Shown: in pieces, positions 43,697 to 54,962 of the stretch | How positions within the stretch are numbered: position 1 is the stretch's first letter | Layout of the letters: each line of letters opens with the position of its first letter | Origin: Scalesia atractyloides | Lineage: Eukaryota > Streptophyta > Magnoliopsida > Asterales > Asteraceae | DNA length: 64,000 bases | Direction: 5' to 3' | NCBI GenBank assembly: GCA_947069175.1 | Contig: CAMTDV010000003.1 | Coordinates: 29,104,853 to 29,168,852 of the forward strand | Translations under genes and position numbers: made by a program | The notes under the pieces: generated by a model | Told to the model about the DNA's origin: nothing | What the model saw: only the letters and a program-made list of their open reading frames with translations | Database searches by the model: none

Positions 43697-43953
43697 AGGA
43701 TCTTGCAAATCCTTAAGATCTACCCTAAAGTCTGTTTTATATTCTTTCATTATACATTTTTACGATCCGCCTGTGGATCTTCTATTACAAACCGTCTGTA
43801 TATTATTTTCGTACTTTGAACACTTGGTTTGCAATAGTAATTTAAATCCAAGACTTCCGTTGTGCCGTGTTTAATTGACAATGATGTTATCAACTGACGT
43901 CAAGATACTCCCCACCGGTGTATGGATTTGGGTTGGAAATCCGGGGTGTGACA
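43697..43953 (+). mobile_element. G3 5' LTR, part after G4
   Basis: Resumes at AGGATCTTGCAAATCC, matching the 3' LTR at about 54677, and ends GGAAATCCGGGGTGTGACA. Compared with the 3' LTR end, the CCCGGGC insertion near 54897 is absent here. Confidence 0.92.
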
Positions 43954-43956
43954 GGT

Positions 43957-43969
43957 TGGTATCAGAGCC
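43957..43969 (+). other. G3 primer-binding site (initiator tRNA-Met)
   Basis: TGGTATCAGAGCC, three bases after the LTR end. Confidence 0.9.
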
Positions 43970-44115
43970 AACGTTTGAGATAACTAAACACTACCCTACT
44001 AGTGTTTAATCTCAAACTTACACATGCACATTCCTTAGACTTTCGAGTCTAGGCATTGACCTAGGATTACTCTTTCATTATTAAGTTATTAGTATTGTTT
44101 TTGAATTGATTTTGA

Positions 44116-45176
44116 AATGAAAACGCGCCAAGAGTGAGAGGACGAGGAAAAGGACCCAGGACCATCAGGACACATCCCTCCACATCCCCATCACCCGAAC
44201 CCCTATGAGGACTCGGGAGATTCATGGCCATTTGCCCAACATTCGCCTACTCATACTCAAAGTTCTTACCATTCATACCATTCGCACCACTCTCACCACT
44301 CCCATCACTCTCATCATTCTTACCATGATGAGTTTAATCCTAACAATATTTAAACACATCTCCAGCCGATCAAATCTGTTGGACCAACCAAACCCTATGG
44401 ACGAGGACTCCGACCCGGAGATGTCGCCGTCGGGATCGAATACGCATCCCATAGAAATTTCAAGTAATTCGAACTCTTATGCCGGATCGCCTTACCAAGG
44501 TCCTAATGAGTGGGACCAATATTGGAACCAGTTTACCTTTGCCAACACTCATTCCCATCACTCTCAACCACCTCCTATACAAGAAGATGTCCACATGGAA
44601 CCGGTGGACCAACCTCAACCACCACCTGAACCACCAAGGAGGAAGCGTGGAGCACGTATGTCGGTACGTGCCGGACAAAGGTCGGGATCGCTGCCACCTT
44701 TGCCCAATTCTTACCCCACAATTAAAGAGGACCCACAAATGGGTGGACCCTCTAATGTTTCACCTGTGGTGGAACCAACACCAACACCCGCAGTTCAACC
44801 ACCACCATCAAGTTATAGTAACCCAATCCCCACGTATCCAGACACGACTGGATATGATCCTTTCAACCCATCTACACCAATAGACTATCAAGCATGGTCG
44901 CAAGACCCCTATATGCAAACAATTATGCACAACACACTTTACCCGTCTCCTTTCCCACCTGCTTATCCACCGACTGGATATCCAACTTCTGGGTACCAGT
45001 ATCCGGTTATGCCACAACCACAACCACAACCACAACCTCCACCGCCACTCGAGGCCATTAATGAGGCCTTGGAGCGGATGAAAGAAATACAGCAGCAAGC
45101 AGAGAAAACGGAGAAGAAGACAAACAAGTTCTTCAAGAAACTCTCCAAGTTGGTCAAGGGGAAGAAGGACGAGTGA
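44116..45176 (+). pseudogene. G3 first gene: proline-rich protein ahead of gag
   Basis: I do not recognise this family. It is the first coding region after the primer site, separate from and about 1.4 kb ahead of gag. The N-terminal part is in a different frame: a basic Arg/Gly start, then a His/Ser tract near 44275-44330 with (HSYH)- and (SHH)-type repeats. From about 44345 the open frame gives acidic DEDSDPEM, then long proline/glutamine/tyrosine-rich sequence (QPPPEPPRRKRGAR; MPQPQPQPQPPPPLEA). The end is a charged helix (INEALERMKEIQQQAEKTEKKTNKFF) with a lysine-rich tail KLVKGKKDE and stop at 45174-45176. At least two frame changes and a stop near 44127 make it non-functional here. It could be a matrix-like or RNA-binding accessory protein; that is a guess. 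Confidence 0.6.
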
Positions 45177-45195
45177 AGTCTCTTCTAATTATATG

Positions 45196-45284
45196 TAGTC
45201 CCTGCGAGGACAATGTTATTTCTTTAGTCCCTGCGTGGACATTTTTATTCCTTTAAGTCCTTGCATGGACAGTTTATTTCGTTA
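45196..45284 (+). repeat. Three 29-30-bp tandem repeats in G3
   Basis: Units start at 45196, 45225 and 45254, each with AGTCC(C/T)TGC, GGACA and a T-rich tail. Confidence 0.75.
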
Positions 45285-45760
45285 TTTCTAAGTATAGTAA
45301 TTTCTATTTGAAATTTAATGAAGTATTTTGGAATTATGTATATGTATTCATCCTCTTCAAACGAGCGTCTCGATTTTACTCGAAATTTATGCTCTGCGAT
45401 ATAATTTCAAAAAGGTCTTAATGGTTTTGATTAGCCATGTGGCACAGACCACACATTTGGCCAATTTACAAATGATAGTTAAGTACGAAGGGGTCTTCTA
45501 TCAGGATAGTTAAGGGAAGTTATCCTTCTATCCAGAGGTGGTGGACTTAAGTTCAAGCCTCCAAATCGTTAAGGTCAATGCGACCGGGACTATTAATCAA
45601 CCATTAAGGTACTCTTATGTTAACATTCAAGAATGTTCATACTCTTGGTAGTGTGACTTGAGGAATCACACTAGCCTTCTAGGTAATGGACTATGTCCTA
45701 ACCTTATATAGCCTACGTGATCAAATTTGATCCCGGCTAATATCATCAGTGCGATGATAA
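45285..45760 (+). other. G3 inter-gene spacer, part 1
   Basis: No supported gene; a 61-codon open frame at 45328-45513 has no recognisable features. It lies between the two repeat blocks. Confidence 0.5.
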
Positions 45761-46160
45761 TAAACATCCATTATTGATGTATTGCCCTTGGGGCTATGAT
45801 TAAATATCCATTAGTGATGTATTGCCCTTGCGGCTATTATTAAACATCCATTAGTGATGTATTGCCCTTGGGGCTATGATTAAACATCCATTAGTGATGT
45901 ATTGCCCTTGGGGCTATGATTAAATATCCCTTAGTGATGTATTGCCCTTGGGGCTATGATTAAAGATCCAATAGTGATGTATTGCCCTTGGGCTATGATT
46001 AAACATCCAATAGTGATGTATTGCCCTTGGAGCTATGATTAAACATCCATTAGTGATGTATTGCCCTTGGGGCTATGATTAAACATCCATTGGTGATGTA
46101 TTGCCCTTGGGCCTATGATTAAACATCCATTTAGTGATGATTTGCCTTCGAGCAATATTA
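45761..46160 (+). repeat. 40-bp tandem array (nine copies plus a partial) in G3
   Basis: Units start at 45761, 45801, 45841, 45881, 45921, 45961, 46000, 46040 and 46080, with a degenerate tenth at 46120. Core: AAACATCCATTAGTGATG and TATTGCCCTTGGGGCTATGA. Copies differ at zero to three positions. Confidence 0.92.
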
Positions 46161-46213
46161 CATTGTCAAATGACAACGACAACTGTGGTTAATATAACCC
46201 CTGTCCAAAATTC

Positions 46214-46325
46214 TATGTCCATTAGTGACAGGCCTATGTGCCATATTTTATGTCCATAGTGACAGGCCTATGTGCCGTATTTTATGTCCATTAGTGACAT
46301 GCCTATGTGCCATAATTTTACGTCC
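46214..46325 (+). repeat. 35-bp tandem array (three copies) in G3
   Basis: Units ATGTCCATTAGTGACAGGCC followed by TATGTGCCATATTTT, starting near 46215, 46250 and 46284, then a decayed fourth. The phrase CCATTAGTGA is shared with the 40-bp array, suggesting common origin. Confidence 0.8.
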
Positions 46326-46583
46326 TTCATGACAAGCTTATGAGCTAAATATAATTGTCAATTTTGACAATGACAGTTGTGACATTACGATCCATTGTCT
46401 AGTAATATACGGACTATGTCCAAATTTTAATTGGCCTTTGATGGTCCTATTAAGACCTAGGCCAAATACAGATATGTTTAGCCTAAGAGTTGTGATGTTA
46501 TTCACACTAGTATAGGCAATGGATTGTTATATCCAATGTTGAAAGCCAATATGGTTGATATACCATAGCTAAATGAAGCTTTA

Positions 46584-47743
46584 TTGGTATATAGATCCAA
46601 AGCTCAAGGGATGGCTAACTCAAATGAGGCACAAAGTAGCCACCAGAAAGTTAACTCTAACAAAGCCGAAAACAGAGATATTGATAATGATAATTTCCAA
46701 GCTCGCATTGATGCGGTTGTTGAAAAGGCCATAGAAAAGCTTAGAGAGTCGAGTGCTACTCGCTCTAGACCATTAGCGGTTACCCCATCCTCAGCTCATA
46801 AGGAGAGCTCCGTTCACTCTTCGAATGCGAAGAGTGAACCAAAGAAAATAGATTTCATTGATAAGTCCCGATCTGTTAGATATGGATGTACCTATAAGTA
46901 TTTCGTCTCCTGCAAACCCTGAGACTTTAATGGGGAGAAAGGAGCTGTGGAAGCCTTAAAATGGCTAGATGAGATGGAGACAATCGTAGATATCAGTAGC
47001 TGTGCTGATAAGGATGTGGTCAAATACGTATCATAATCCTTTAAGGGCGATGCCCTAATCTGGTGGAAGGCCATGATCCAGTCTACAGGTAAAGTACACT
47101 TGTATAATTTGGGATGGTCCAAGTTTGTGGACCTTGTTAAGGAAACTTATTGCCCACCTCATAAGGTGGATAAATTAGAGACAAACTTTTTGTCTCTTTC
47201 AATGAAAACCTAGATTGCCGGAAGTATGTTTCCGATTTCAACTCCCTATCTAGGTTAGTTTCCTATCTGATCACCCCTGAAACCAAACGCATTGCGCGTT
47301 TTATCAATGGGTTAGCACCTAAAATTAAGGGTATGGTAAAGGCTGCTCAGCCTAGTACTTATAGGTCCGTTGTTGACCTGTCCCTATCCCTCACCCTTGA
47401 CCTAGTGAGGCAGATGTCAGTTAAGTTTGAAACTGACTGGAAAAGAAAGAGAGAAGATGATAACTCCCAAAGGTTTAATAAGAAGAATAAAGGGAGATCT
47501 GGGTTCAAAAGGAACCAAGACAAGTCGGCTGTGACGCCAACATGCAAGACTTGCAACCTTAGGCACTGGGGACAGTGTAATTATGGTCCACAAGCCAAAC
47601 CCTATGGTATATGTAAGAGAAAAGGGCATAAGACCTTAGAATGCAAGGATCTTAAGGATGCCGTCTGCTACGTCTGCAATGAAAAAGGGCACATTAAGAC
47701 TAACTGCTCTAAGAACCTTAAGAATAATAATGCAAAGCCTTGA
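46584..47743 (+). pseudogene. gag: G3 gag (decayed)
   Basis: The capsid region reads DFNGEKGAVEALKWLDEMET, SFKGDALIWWKAMIQS and FVDLVKETYCPPHKVDKLE, followed after a frame change by the C-terminal part (YRSVVDLSLSLTLDLVRQM). Two cysteine-rich motifs follow: CNLRHWGQCNYGPQAKPYGIC...GHKTLEC and a canonical CYVCNEKGHIKTNC at about 47670-47711. Stops lie at about 46921, 47034 and 47741, with frame changes near 47210-47330. It is only distantly similar to gag of the G1/G2/G4 clade. Confidence 0.88.
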
Positions 47744-50700
47744 GAGGCCAAGAAGGGGAATGCTCGTGCCTTTCAGATGACTGCAAGAGAGGCTGTTAAT
47801 GACAACAATGCCATAACAGGTACATTCCTCATTAACAATATTTATGCTAGAGTTCTTTTTGATTCGGGTGCAGATAAATCTTTTGTTAATCATAAGTTTA
47901 GTAAACTATTAAACTTACCCATAAGAACTCTAGATAAAACATATAAGATAGAACTTGCTGATTGAAGTTTAGAAACAACATCTTCCATTCTTGATGGAAG
48001 TTTTATATCCATTAAGAATCATTCCATTCATATCTCTCTTTTGCCAATGAAATTGGCGGGGTTCGATATAGTTTTAGGCATGGATTGGTTATCTCATAAC
48101 CAAGCCCGTATTGCCTGCGATAAGAAACTCATCGAAATTAAAACCCCATCTAGTGAAATGATCACCATCACTGGAGACTCACACTATGGATTACCAGACA
48201 AGGTGTCGTTATTTAAGGCATCCAAGTGTTTGAGGAAAGGTTGTGTCATATACATGGCACAAGTTACTATTAATGAGCCTAAGCCAAAAATTGAAGACCT
48301 ACCAATTATCTCAGACTATTCCGATGTTTTCCCCGAAGAACTACCAGGTCTACCTCCTGATAGGCAAGTAGAATTTAGAATTGATATCTTGCTAGGATCG
48401 GCACCTGTCGCCAGAGCTCCATATAGGCTAGCTCCAATGGAAATGAAGGAGTTGAGGACACAATTAGATGAACTCTTAGAGAAAGGTTTTATTTAGCCAA
48501 GTTCCTCGCCCTGGGGAGCTCCTATCCTCTTCGTTAAGAAGAAAGACAGTTCGATGCGGATGTGCATTAACTACCAAGAACTAAACAAGCTGACAATTAA
48601 GAACCATTATCCATTGCCCAGGATCGATGATTTATTCGACCAACTTCAAAGGGCTAGTTACTTTTCTAAGATTTATTTGAGATCTGGATATCATTTGCTG
48701 AAGGTTAGAAGTGAGGATGTTCCTAAAACCGCCTTCAGAACTCGATATGGTCATTTTGAATTCTTGGTGATGCCTTTTGGGCTCACAAATGCACCCGCAG
48801 CATTCATTGATCTCATGAATAGAGTCTGCAAGCCATATCTGGATAAGTTTGTCATTGTATTCATAGACATACTTATTTATTCTTGTAACAAATTGATCAC
48901 GAGAAACATCTTCGATGCATCTTAGAACTGTTAAGACAAGAGAAGCTTTATGCTAAGTTCTCTAAGTGTGAGTTTTGGCTTAGAGAAGTCCAATTTCTTG
49001 GACATATGGTACGTGAGCGTGGTATCCAAGTGGATCCTGCCAAAATTGAGGCTATAATGAATTGGGAAGTACCCAAAACCCCTCAGAGATTTGTAGTTTC
49101 CTAGGATTGGCTGGTTACTATAGGAGCTTCATTGAGAACTTTTCAAGGATAGCCACTCCTTTAACTACCCTGACCCGTAAAATGTAAATTTAACTAGGGT
49201 CCAAAACAACAAGAATCCTTTGAGATTCTAAAGCACAAGTTGAGCAATGCTCCTGTGTTATCTCTATCTGAGGGTATTGAGGAATTTGTAGTCTATTGTG
49301 ATGCATCGCACATTGGAATGGGTTGTGTGCTAATGCAAAAAGGCAAGGTAATTGCTTATGCATCACGACAATTGAAGGTGCATGAAAGGAATTACACCAC
49401 CCATGATTTTGAATTGGGTGCTGTTGTATTTGCACTAAAGCTGTAGAGACATTACTTGTACGGCACAAAGTGTATTATATACACTAACCATAAAAGTCTC
49501 CAGCATCTGTTCAATCAGAAGGAATTGAACATGCGACAACGCCAACGGATGGAAACACTTAATGACTATGATTCTGAGATTCGCTACCATCCAGGCAAGA
49601 CAAATGTAGTTGCTGATGCCTTAAGTCGCAAGGAACGAGTTAATCCTATAAGGATTAACGCCAAGAGCATTGAACTTAGAAATAGCTTAAATGAGAAGCT
49701 ACTAGATGCGCAGAAGCAAGCTCTATTAGAGGCTAATATTCCCAATGCGGGATTACGCAGAACTGTCGATCAGTTAGCGCCTGGAAAGAATGGAATCCTT
49801 AGATTCAATGGAAGAATCTGGGTTCCAATCTTTGGGGGACTTAGAGATCTAATCCTCTAAGAAGCGCATAGTTCGACATACTCAGTTCACCTAAGAGGTG
49901 ACAAGATGTATCAAGATCTGAAAAAGAATTATTGGTGGATGGCTTGAAGAAATCCATAGCCACTTATGTAGCTAAGTGTCTGACGTGTTCGCAAGTTAAC
50001 GCTGAACATCAAAAGCCATCTGGACTTCTACAACAATTGGAAATTCCCACTTGGAAATGGGAAATGGTAACAATGGACTTGATTACCAAGTTACCTAAGA
50101 CCAAAAGTGGAAATGACACTATTTGGGTCATTGTGGATAGGCTGACTAAGTCAGTACATTTCTTGCCAATAAAGGAAATTTATAACTAAGACAAATTGGC
50201 TAAGTTGTATGTGGACAAGATTGTGTCCCTACACGGTTTGCTGGTATCTATTGTATCTCATAGAGATACAAGATATACCTCTCATTTTTGGAAAAGTTTC
50301 CAACAATCTTTGGGCACACAATTAAATTTTAGTACGACTTACCATCCGCAGACTGAAGGTCAAAGTGAGCGTACTATCCAGACATTGGAAGACATGCTTA
50401 GAGCATGTGTGATTGATTTAGGTGGAAGTTGGGATGACCACTTAACCCTAATAGAATTCTCCTACAATATAGTTATCAATCAAGCATCAAGGCTGCTCCT
50501 TTTGAGGCCTTGTATGGGAGAAAATGTAGAACGCCCGTGTGCTGGGCAGAAGTTGGGGAAGCCCAACTATCAGGACCAGAGATTGTCCTGGAGACCACGG
50601 AAAAGATTGTGCAAATCCGTGATCGTCTCAAAGCTGCCATGGATAGGCAGAAAAGCTATGCTGACAAGAGGCGTAAACCTCTTAAGTTCCAAGTAGGGGA

Positions 50701-51109
50701 CAAAGTCATGATAAAAGTGTTACCCTGGAAAGGTATGATGCACTTTGGGAGAAATGGAAAGTTCAGTCCAAGATACATCGGACCATTCGAAATAGTCAAA
50801 TGTGTCGGCACTGTATCTTATAAGCTCAGATTGCCAGAGGAGCTAAGTGGAATCCATGATGTGTTCCACATCAGTAATCTTAAGAAATCTCTAGTCGATG
50901 AGTCGCTAGCGATGTCGCACAAAGATGTGCAAATTGATGAAAACCTGAGGTTTGTTGAGAAACCAATTTTGATCGAGGATCGACAGGTCAAGATGCTCTG
51001 AAGGAAAATGATACCTATAGTAAAGATTAAGTGGGACGCCTCTAGGGGTCCCAAGTATACATGGGTTGAATCCACTATGCGACAAAAGTACCCCCATCTT
51101 TTTGAATAA
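47744..51109 (+). pseudogene. pol: G3 pol: protease, RT, RNase H, integrase, chromodomain-like end
   Basis: Protease: LFDSGADKSFVNHKF. Reverse transcriptase: APYRLAPMEMKELRTQLDEL, then motif A reads FSKIYLRSGYH (catalytic aspartate replaced by tyrosine). The active site reads VFIDILIYS, one aspartate codon short. RNase H: VVYCDASHIGMGC. Integrase: H2C2 region (CLTCSQVNAEHQKPSG), core (MDLITKLPKTKSGND, HPQTEGQSERTIQT). The tail IPIVKIKWDASRGPKYTW...RQKYPHLFE ends at 51107-51109. Stops at about 47963, 48494, 49446, 49858 and 50187, with several shifts. Both RT changes would abolish polymerase activity. Confidence 0.92.
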
Positions 51110-51146
51110 AATCTCGAGGTCGAGATTTCTTTTAAGGGGGTGAGGA
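51110..51146 (+). other. G3 polypurine tract
   Basis: CTCGAGGTCGAG palindrome, then TTTTAAGGGGGTGAGGA directly before the LTR start TGTAACACC. Confidence 0.8.
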
Positions 51147-51237
51147 TGTAACACCCTGTAAAATCGTGTCCAATAGTATAGTGACACGTGTTATATTTTT
51201 ATTTTTAGTCTATTAAAGACAAACAGGGACTAAAAGT

Positions 51238-51422
51238 GTCAACATGCTCAAACTAAGTCTCTGAGTGATTCTTGATGTCAACATGCATAAACTGAGCCTC
51301 TGAGTGACCATTAGTGTCAACATGCTAAAACTTGGCCTCTGAGTGAACGTTGTGTCAACATGCCCAGCCTCTGAGTGACATCGGAGTCAACATGCTTATA
51401 ACGAGCCTCCGAGTGATCCTTT
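51238..51422 (+). repeat. Degenerate CAACATGC...CTCTGAGTGA repeats, G3 3' LTR
   Basis: Five units in the same order as at 29591-29772. Confidence 0.75.
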
Positions 51423-52249
51423 ATGAAGTCCTAACTCTTGTATGTTCCATTTGTTGGACGAGAGGGATTAAATCCGTGATTTTATAAAAGTTGGACGTTG
51501 GAGTGATTAAAAGTGGTCAACATGTTAATTTATACCTCTGAGTGACCTTTTAACGAACCGAGAGCTCGACAATGTTCGGGCATAATCCCGGGTACGCCAA
51601 ATATTGGCTACGAAAGGCTAAGTATGCTAAAAGGGTGTTTTAGGTGGTTTTAAGGATGTTTAATAAGTTGAGGGGCTAAATGTGGCAAATTTTGAAAACT
51701 GACATGGGGCGCTCGCGGGGCGCGAGAGGCCTGTGTCTGCAGAAAGTTTGCTTGGCCTCCACACATATTGCCAAAAACCATTTTTTCAAAACTATGGACT
51801 TTCAATCAGCTATGCCACGTTTTAGGACACTTGTAAGCTCCCTTTTACACCCCTAAACACCTGGCATCACCTCCTTTGAGTTCTCCAACTATAAATAGGT
51901 GTTCAAGTCCACCATTTGAACTTGCACCTTTCTTATTCATAACTCTTCTCCCTCCTCTGGAAGTTCATAGCTGAAAGGAGCATCCAACTAAGTTCTATTG
52001 CATCCTAGGAACCTTTTGTAAGTGTTCCTTCCTTGTGCATTTTCGTTTATAGGCTTTTATAGCCAAAAGTCAGTTTTACGGAAAACGCTTTGACTTTCGG
52101 TTAAGACCATTATGGTCCAGCCATTGTTCGTAACGAACATGGCTAAGTGATCATAACAAGGAAGGTGTTAATCCCTATAAAGGGCACCTCCTGAAGATCA
52201 CGTTTACTAGACCAATTGACGTGTCACAGTTATGTTATTAAAAAGTCAA

Positions 52250-52659
52250 GAGTAAACTGCCATTTTGGTCCCTGAGGTTTGGGCAGTTTTGTCATTTTAG
52301 TCCAAATCTCAAACTTTTTGCATCTGAGTCCCTGTGGTTTCAGTTTTATTGCCATTTTGGTCCAAAAGTGATATTTGTCTTCTAAAATCCTACTATTTTT
52401 CCTTTTCCTCAGGGGCAAAATGGTTATTTTAAGCATTAATATACATTATATATATAAATAAACCTCAAACTCTGCTTAAAATGACCCTTTTGCCCCTGAG
52501 GAAAAGGACAAAATAGTATGATTTTAGAAGACAAAAATCACTTTTTGACCAAAATGGCAATAAAACTGAAACTACAGGGACCCAAATGCAAAAAGTTTGA
52601 GATTTGGGCTAAAGTGGCAAAACTACCCAAACCTCAAGGACCAAAATGGCAGTTTACTC
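52250..52659. mobile_element. 410-bp foldback MITE, Mutator-like
   Basis: Terminal inverted repeats GAGTAAACTGCCATTTTGGT extend, with few mismatches, through most of each half, so the element is one long inverted repeat with an AT-rich centre near 52440-52460. It is flanked by AAAAGTCAA at 52241-52249 and 52660-52668. A 9-bp target duplication points to the Mutator superfamily. It has no coding capacity; the short open frames here are by-products of the repeat. Confidence 0.92.
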
Positions 52660-54962
52660 AAAAGTCAAACAGGCCATTTTTCGGAAAAATCATAAATTGA
52701 TCTTATATATGTTTTAAACTTGTTTTGACACTTAAACAAGTTGGTAATAATTATTAGAACATTTAGAACATGTTCAGCTCGTCAATTTCAGTTATAGGGT
52801 CGGTTCGCAACCGAAAGTCGCAAAGTTTGACTTCTACTTTGACTTTCAATTCTGACCCGATTTAGACTAGTTAGACACTGATCTAAATTTGGATTATGAT
52901 CATAATATAATGTAGCATAACCATCTGAGGTTATATTACATGATCATAAGCAGAATCCAAGTTTATGCGTAAGTTCCGCAATTATGTCATTTTTGACTAA
53001 ATGCCCTTTTTGCATAAAACAAGGTTTTAATTGATAATGAACTTGAAAATAAGTTTCCTATTGATGTAATATTATAAGTAGGATTATTTGGGATGTTAAA
53101 TCAGATTATAAACTGAGTTTACAAGAAGGTCCTTGAATTATGTCGATAAATGACGATTTAGCCCTTGTGGCTCATAAAACGATTTTTAATCAAATCTTTT
53201 CAAGGTAAATCTTTTACCTACTGATATGTTATATTAAATAACATATCTAAGACATCTAATCTAACCTTAACATCAGTTTGCATTAAACATCGCATAAAAC
53301 GTCATTTTACGGCATAAGCGCCGTTTCGGCGCATAGTATGGTTTTAAACCATACTAATTGACCAAGACTTGTTACCCACTTATTTTAAAACTTATTTTAA
53401 ATATTTTTATAGTAGGTACATATTACAAACTCAAAATCCCAAATAATTTATAAACGATGTGTAAAATGACCAAAATGCCCCTTCGGAGCATAGTTTGGTC
53501 ATAGAATATAAATTACACATATAATTGATATCCTACTGATATTATGTAATAAATAAATCATTTTTACAGATTACTTATGGTTATAACACAAAATTATAAT
53601 CAATTTCCTTTTATACAATATGAAATTACCAAAATACCCTTATGAGGCATAATTTCATTTTAAAACCTTAACGAGCATATAAGTTGATATCCTACTGATA
53701 TTACAACTTAACTAAAGTACAATGGCATATAGAACTTGTCCATGACTTATCCGGTTACCCGATATCGCTATTTTTCATATGGTTGATTATACGTAACTAG
53801 TTTACGGAATTCAACCAAAACGGGTTTAACTTATCATTTTAAACTCAAAATCCAGAATGTTTATGGATTACCCATATTATGCAAGCCAAAGTACTTGTTG
53901 GGTTTAAACTACATTATATTCGATCATCGTTTAATCAAGCGCTATACGTATTGATCCAGTACACTACTCAGTCTAAGTCTATGACTTAAATAAGACCGTT
54001 AGTATTTAATTGGTTAGCTTATGCCATAATCCAGACTAGAGCCTTGCCGGTAAATGCTATCTGCACTTAGTACTTTGTATACGGCTGAATTATTAAAACT
54101 GAAAGAAGACTAGCTCAGGTAAATACTCTTGACTTATTTTCCCTATACGGGCTTAGGATACGGTAAATTATTACTGCTTGGTCAGAAATGGATCAATCGA
54201 ATGCTGGGTTGTGGCTAGTAAATCCGCATATTCTGTTTTAATCAGTTTTGTTTGATAACTTAAACATCAGGGGTTAAATTACCGTGTCCTAGATATCCTC
54301 GGCTCATTACATTAGATAATGGCCACAACCTTAGCGCGGGGTGTCGGCATACACCTGACAGACGCTCAAATGCAAATTACCCAAGACGTTGGGGATAACT
54401 CCTCCATGAGTTCTAAGTGGTGTGTATTTAATCATGTCTCGGTCTCTGTACTGGGCCTTGTATGTATGGACAAACATGTGAATCTGTTAACAAGATTACA
54501 AAGTAAATTTCCCAAGTTATAAAAGGTTTTGTGCCCTGTGCACTTAAAATCATTTTAAAATGTTTTCAAAATGAGTTAGTTGGGTGTATTTACCAACGAA
54601 AGTTGACTTATCGTCCAAAGGCTAAGCTTGCAGGTACAATACGAAATAGGCTGGAAGTTGCTCGGTAGTGAAATAAGAGGATCTTGCAAATCCTTAAGAT
54701 CTGCCCTAAAGTCTGTTTTATATTCTTTCATTGTACATTTTTACGATCCGCCCGTGGATCTTCTATTACGAACCGTCTGTATATTATTTTCGTACTTTGA
54801 ACACTTGGTTTGTAATAGTAATTTAAATCCAAGACTTCCGCTGTGCCGTGTTTAATTGACAATGATGTTATCAACTGACGTCACGATACTCCCCACCCGG
54901 GCCCACCGGTGAATGGATTTGGGTTGGAAATCCGGGGTGTGACAGCAGGTCAAGTTGTGACA

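Larger units (their letters stand above)
29498..54944 (+). mobile_element. G3: second chromodomain-type Gypsy family, host of G4
   Basis: 5' LTR 29498-32619 plus 43697-43953 (3378 bp in total), tRNA-Met primer site, a proline-rich first gene, repeat arrays, gag, pol, polypurine tract and 3' LTR 51147-54944. The 3' LTR is 3798 bp, or 3379 without the MITE and its extra target copy, so the two LTRs agree in length to one base. The target duplication is GCGGG (29493-29497) and GCAGG (54945-54949). It sits in the last 20 bases of the G1 3' LTR. Confidence 0.92.
51147..54944 (+). mobile_element. G3 3' LTR (carries a MITE)
   Basis: Same start, repeats, TATA box (51890-51897) and end as the 5' LTR. 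It contains an extra 419 bases (MITE plus one target copy). It ends GGGGTGTGACA, then GCAGG. Confidence 0.93.
11910..54962 (+). mobile_element. G1: Tekay-type Gypsy element, host of G2 and G3
   Basis: Outermost insertion in Athila gag, flanked by GCATG (11905-11909) and GCATC (54963-54967), a 5-bp target duplication with one difference. Its parts are an almost deleted 5' LTR (11910-11946), a damaged primer site, gag and pol up to 16449, the rest of pol at 26279-27199, and the 3' LTR at 27236-29497 continuing at 54945-54962. The last 18 bases match the family LTR end with three changes. It is the most decayed of the chromodomain-type elements here. Confidence 0.88.

Noticed and set aside
44205..44345. 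The first 45 or so codons of the open frame at 44205 as the true N-terminus of the G3 first gene
   Set aside because: Thr/Ile/Leu-rich sequence here is an off-frame reading of a His/Ser repeat; the real frame lies one base away and is broken from the rest.
45761..46160. 40-bp array as a CRISPR-like array
   Set aside because: Units are head-to-tail without unique spacers and lie inside a plant retrotransposon.
52230..52700. Two short frames, one on each strand, with mutually similar Lys/Pro-rich proteins
   Set aside because: They are mirror readings of the MITE's inverted repeat arms.
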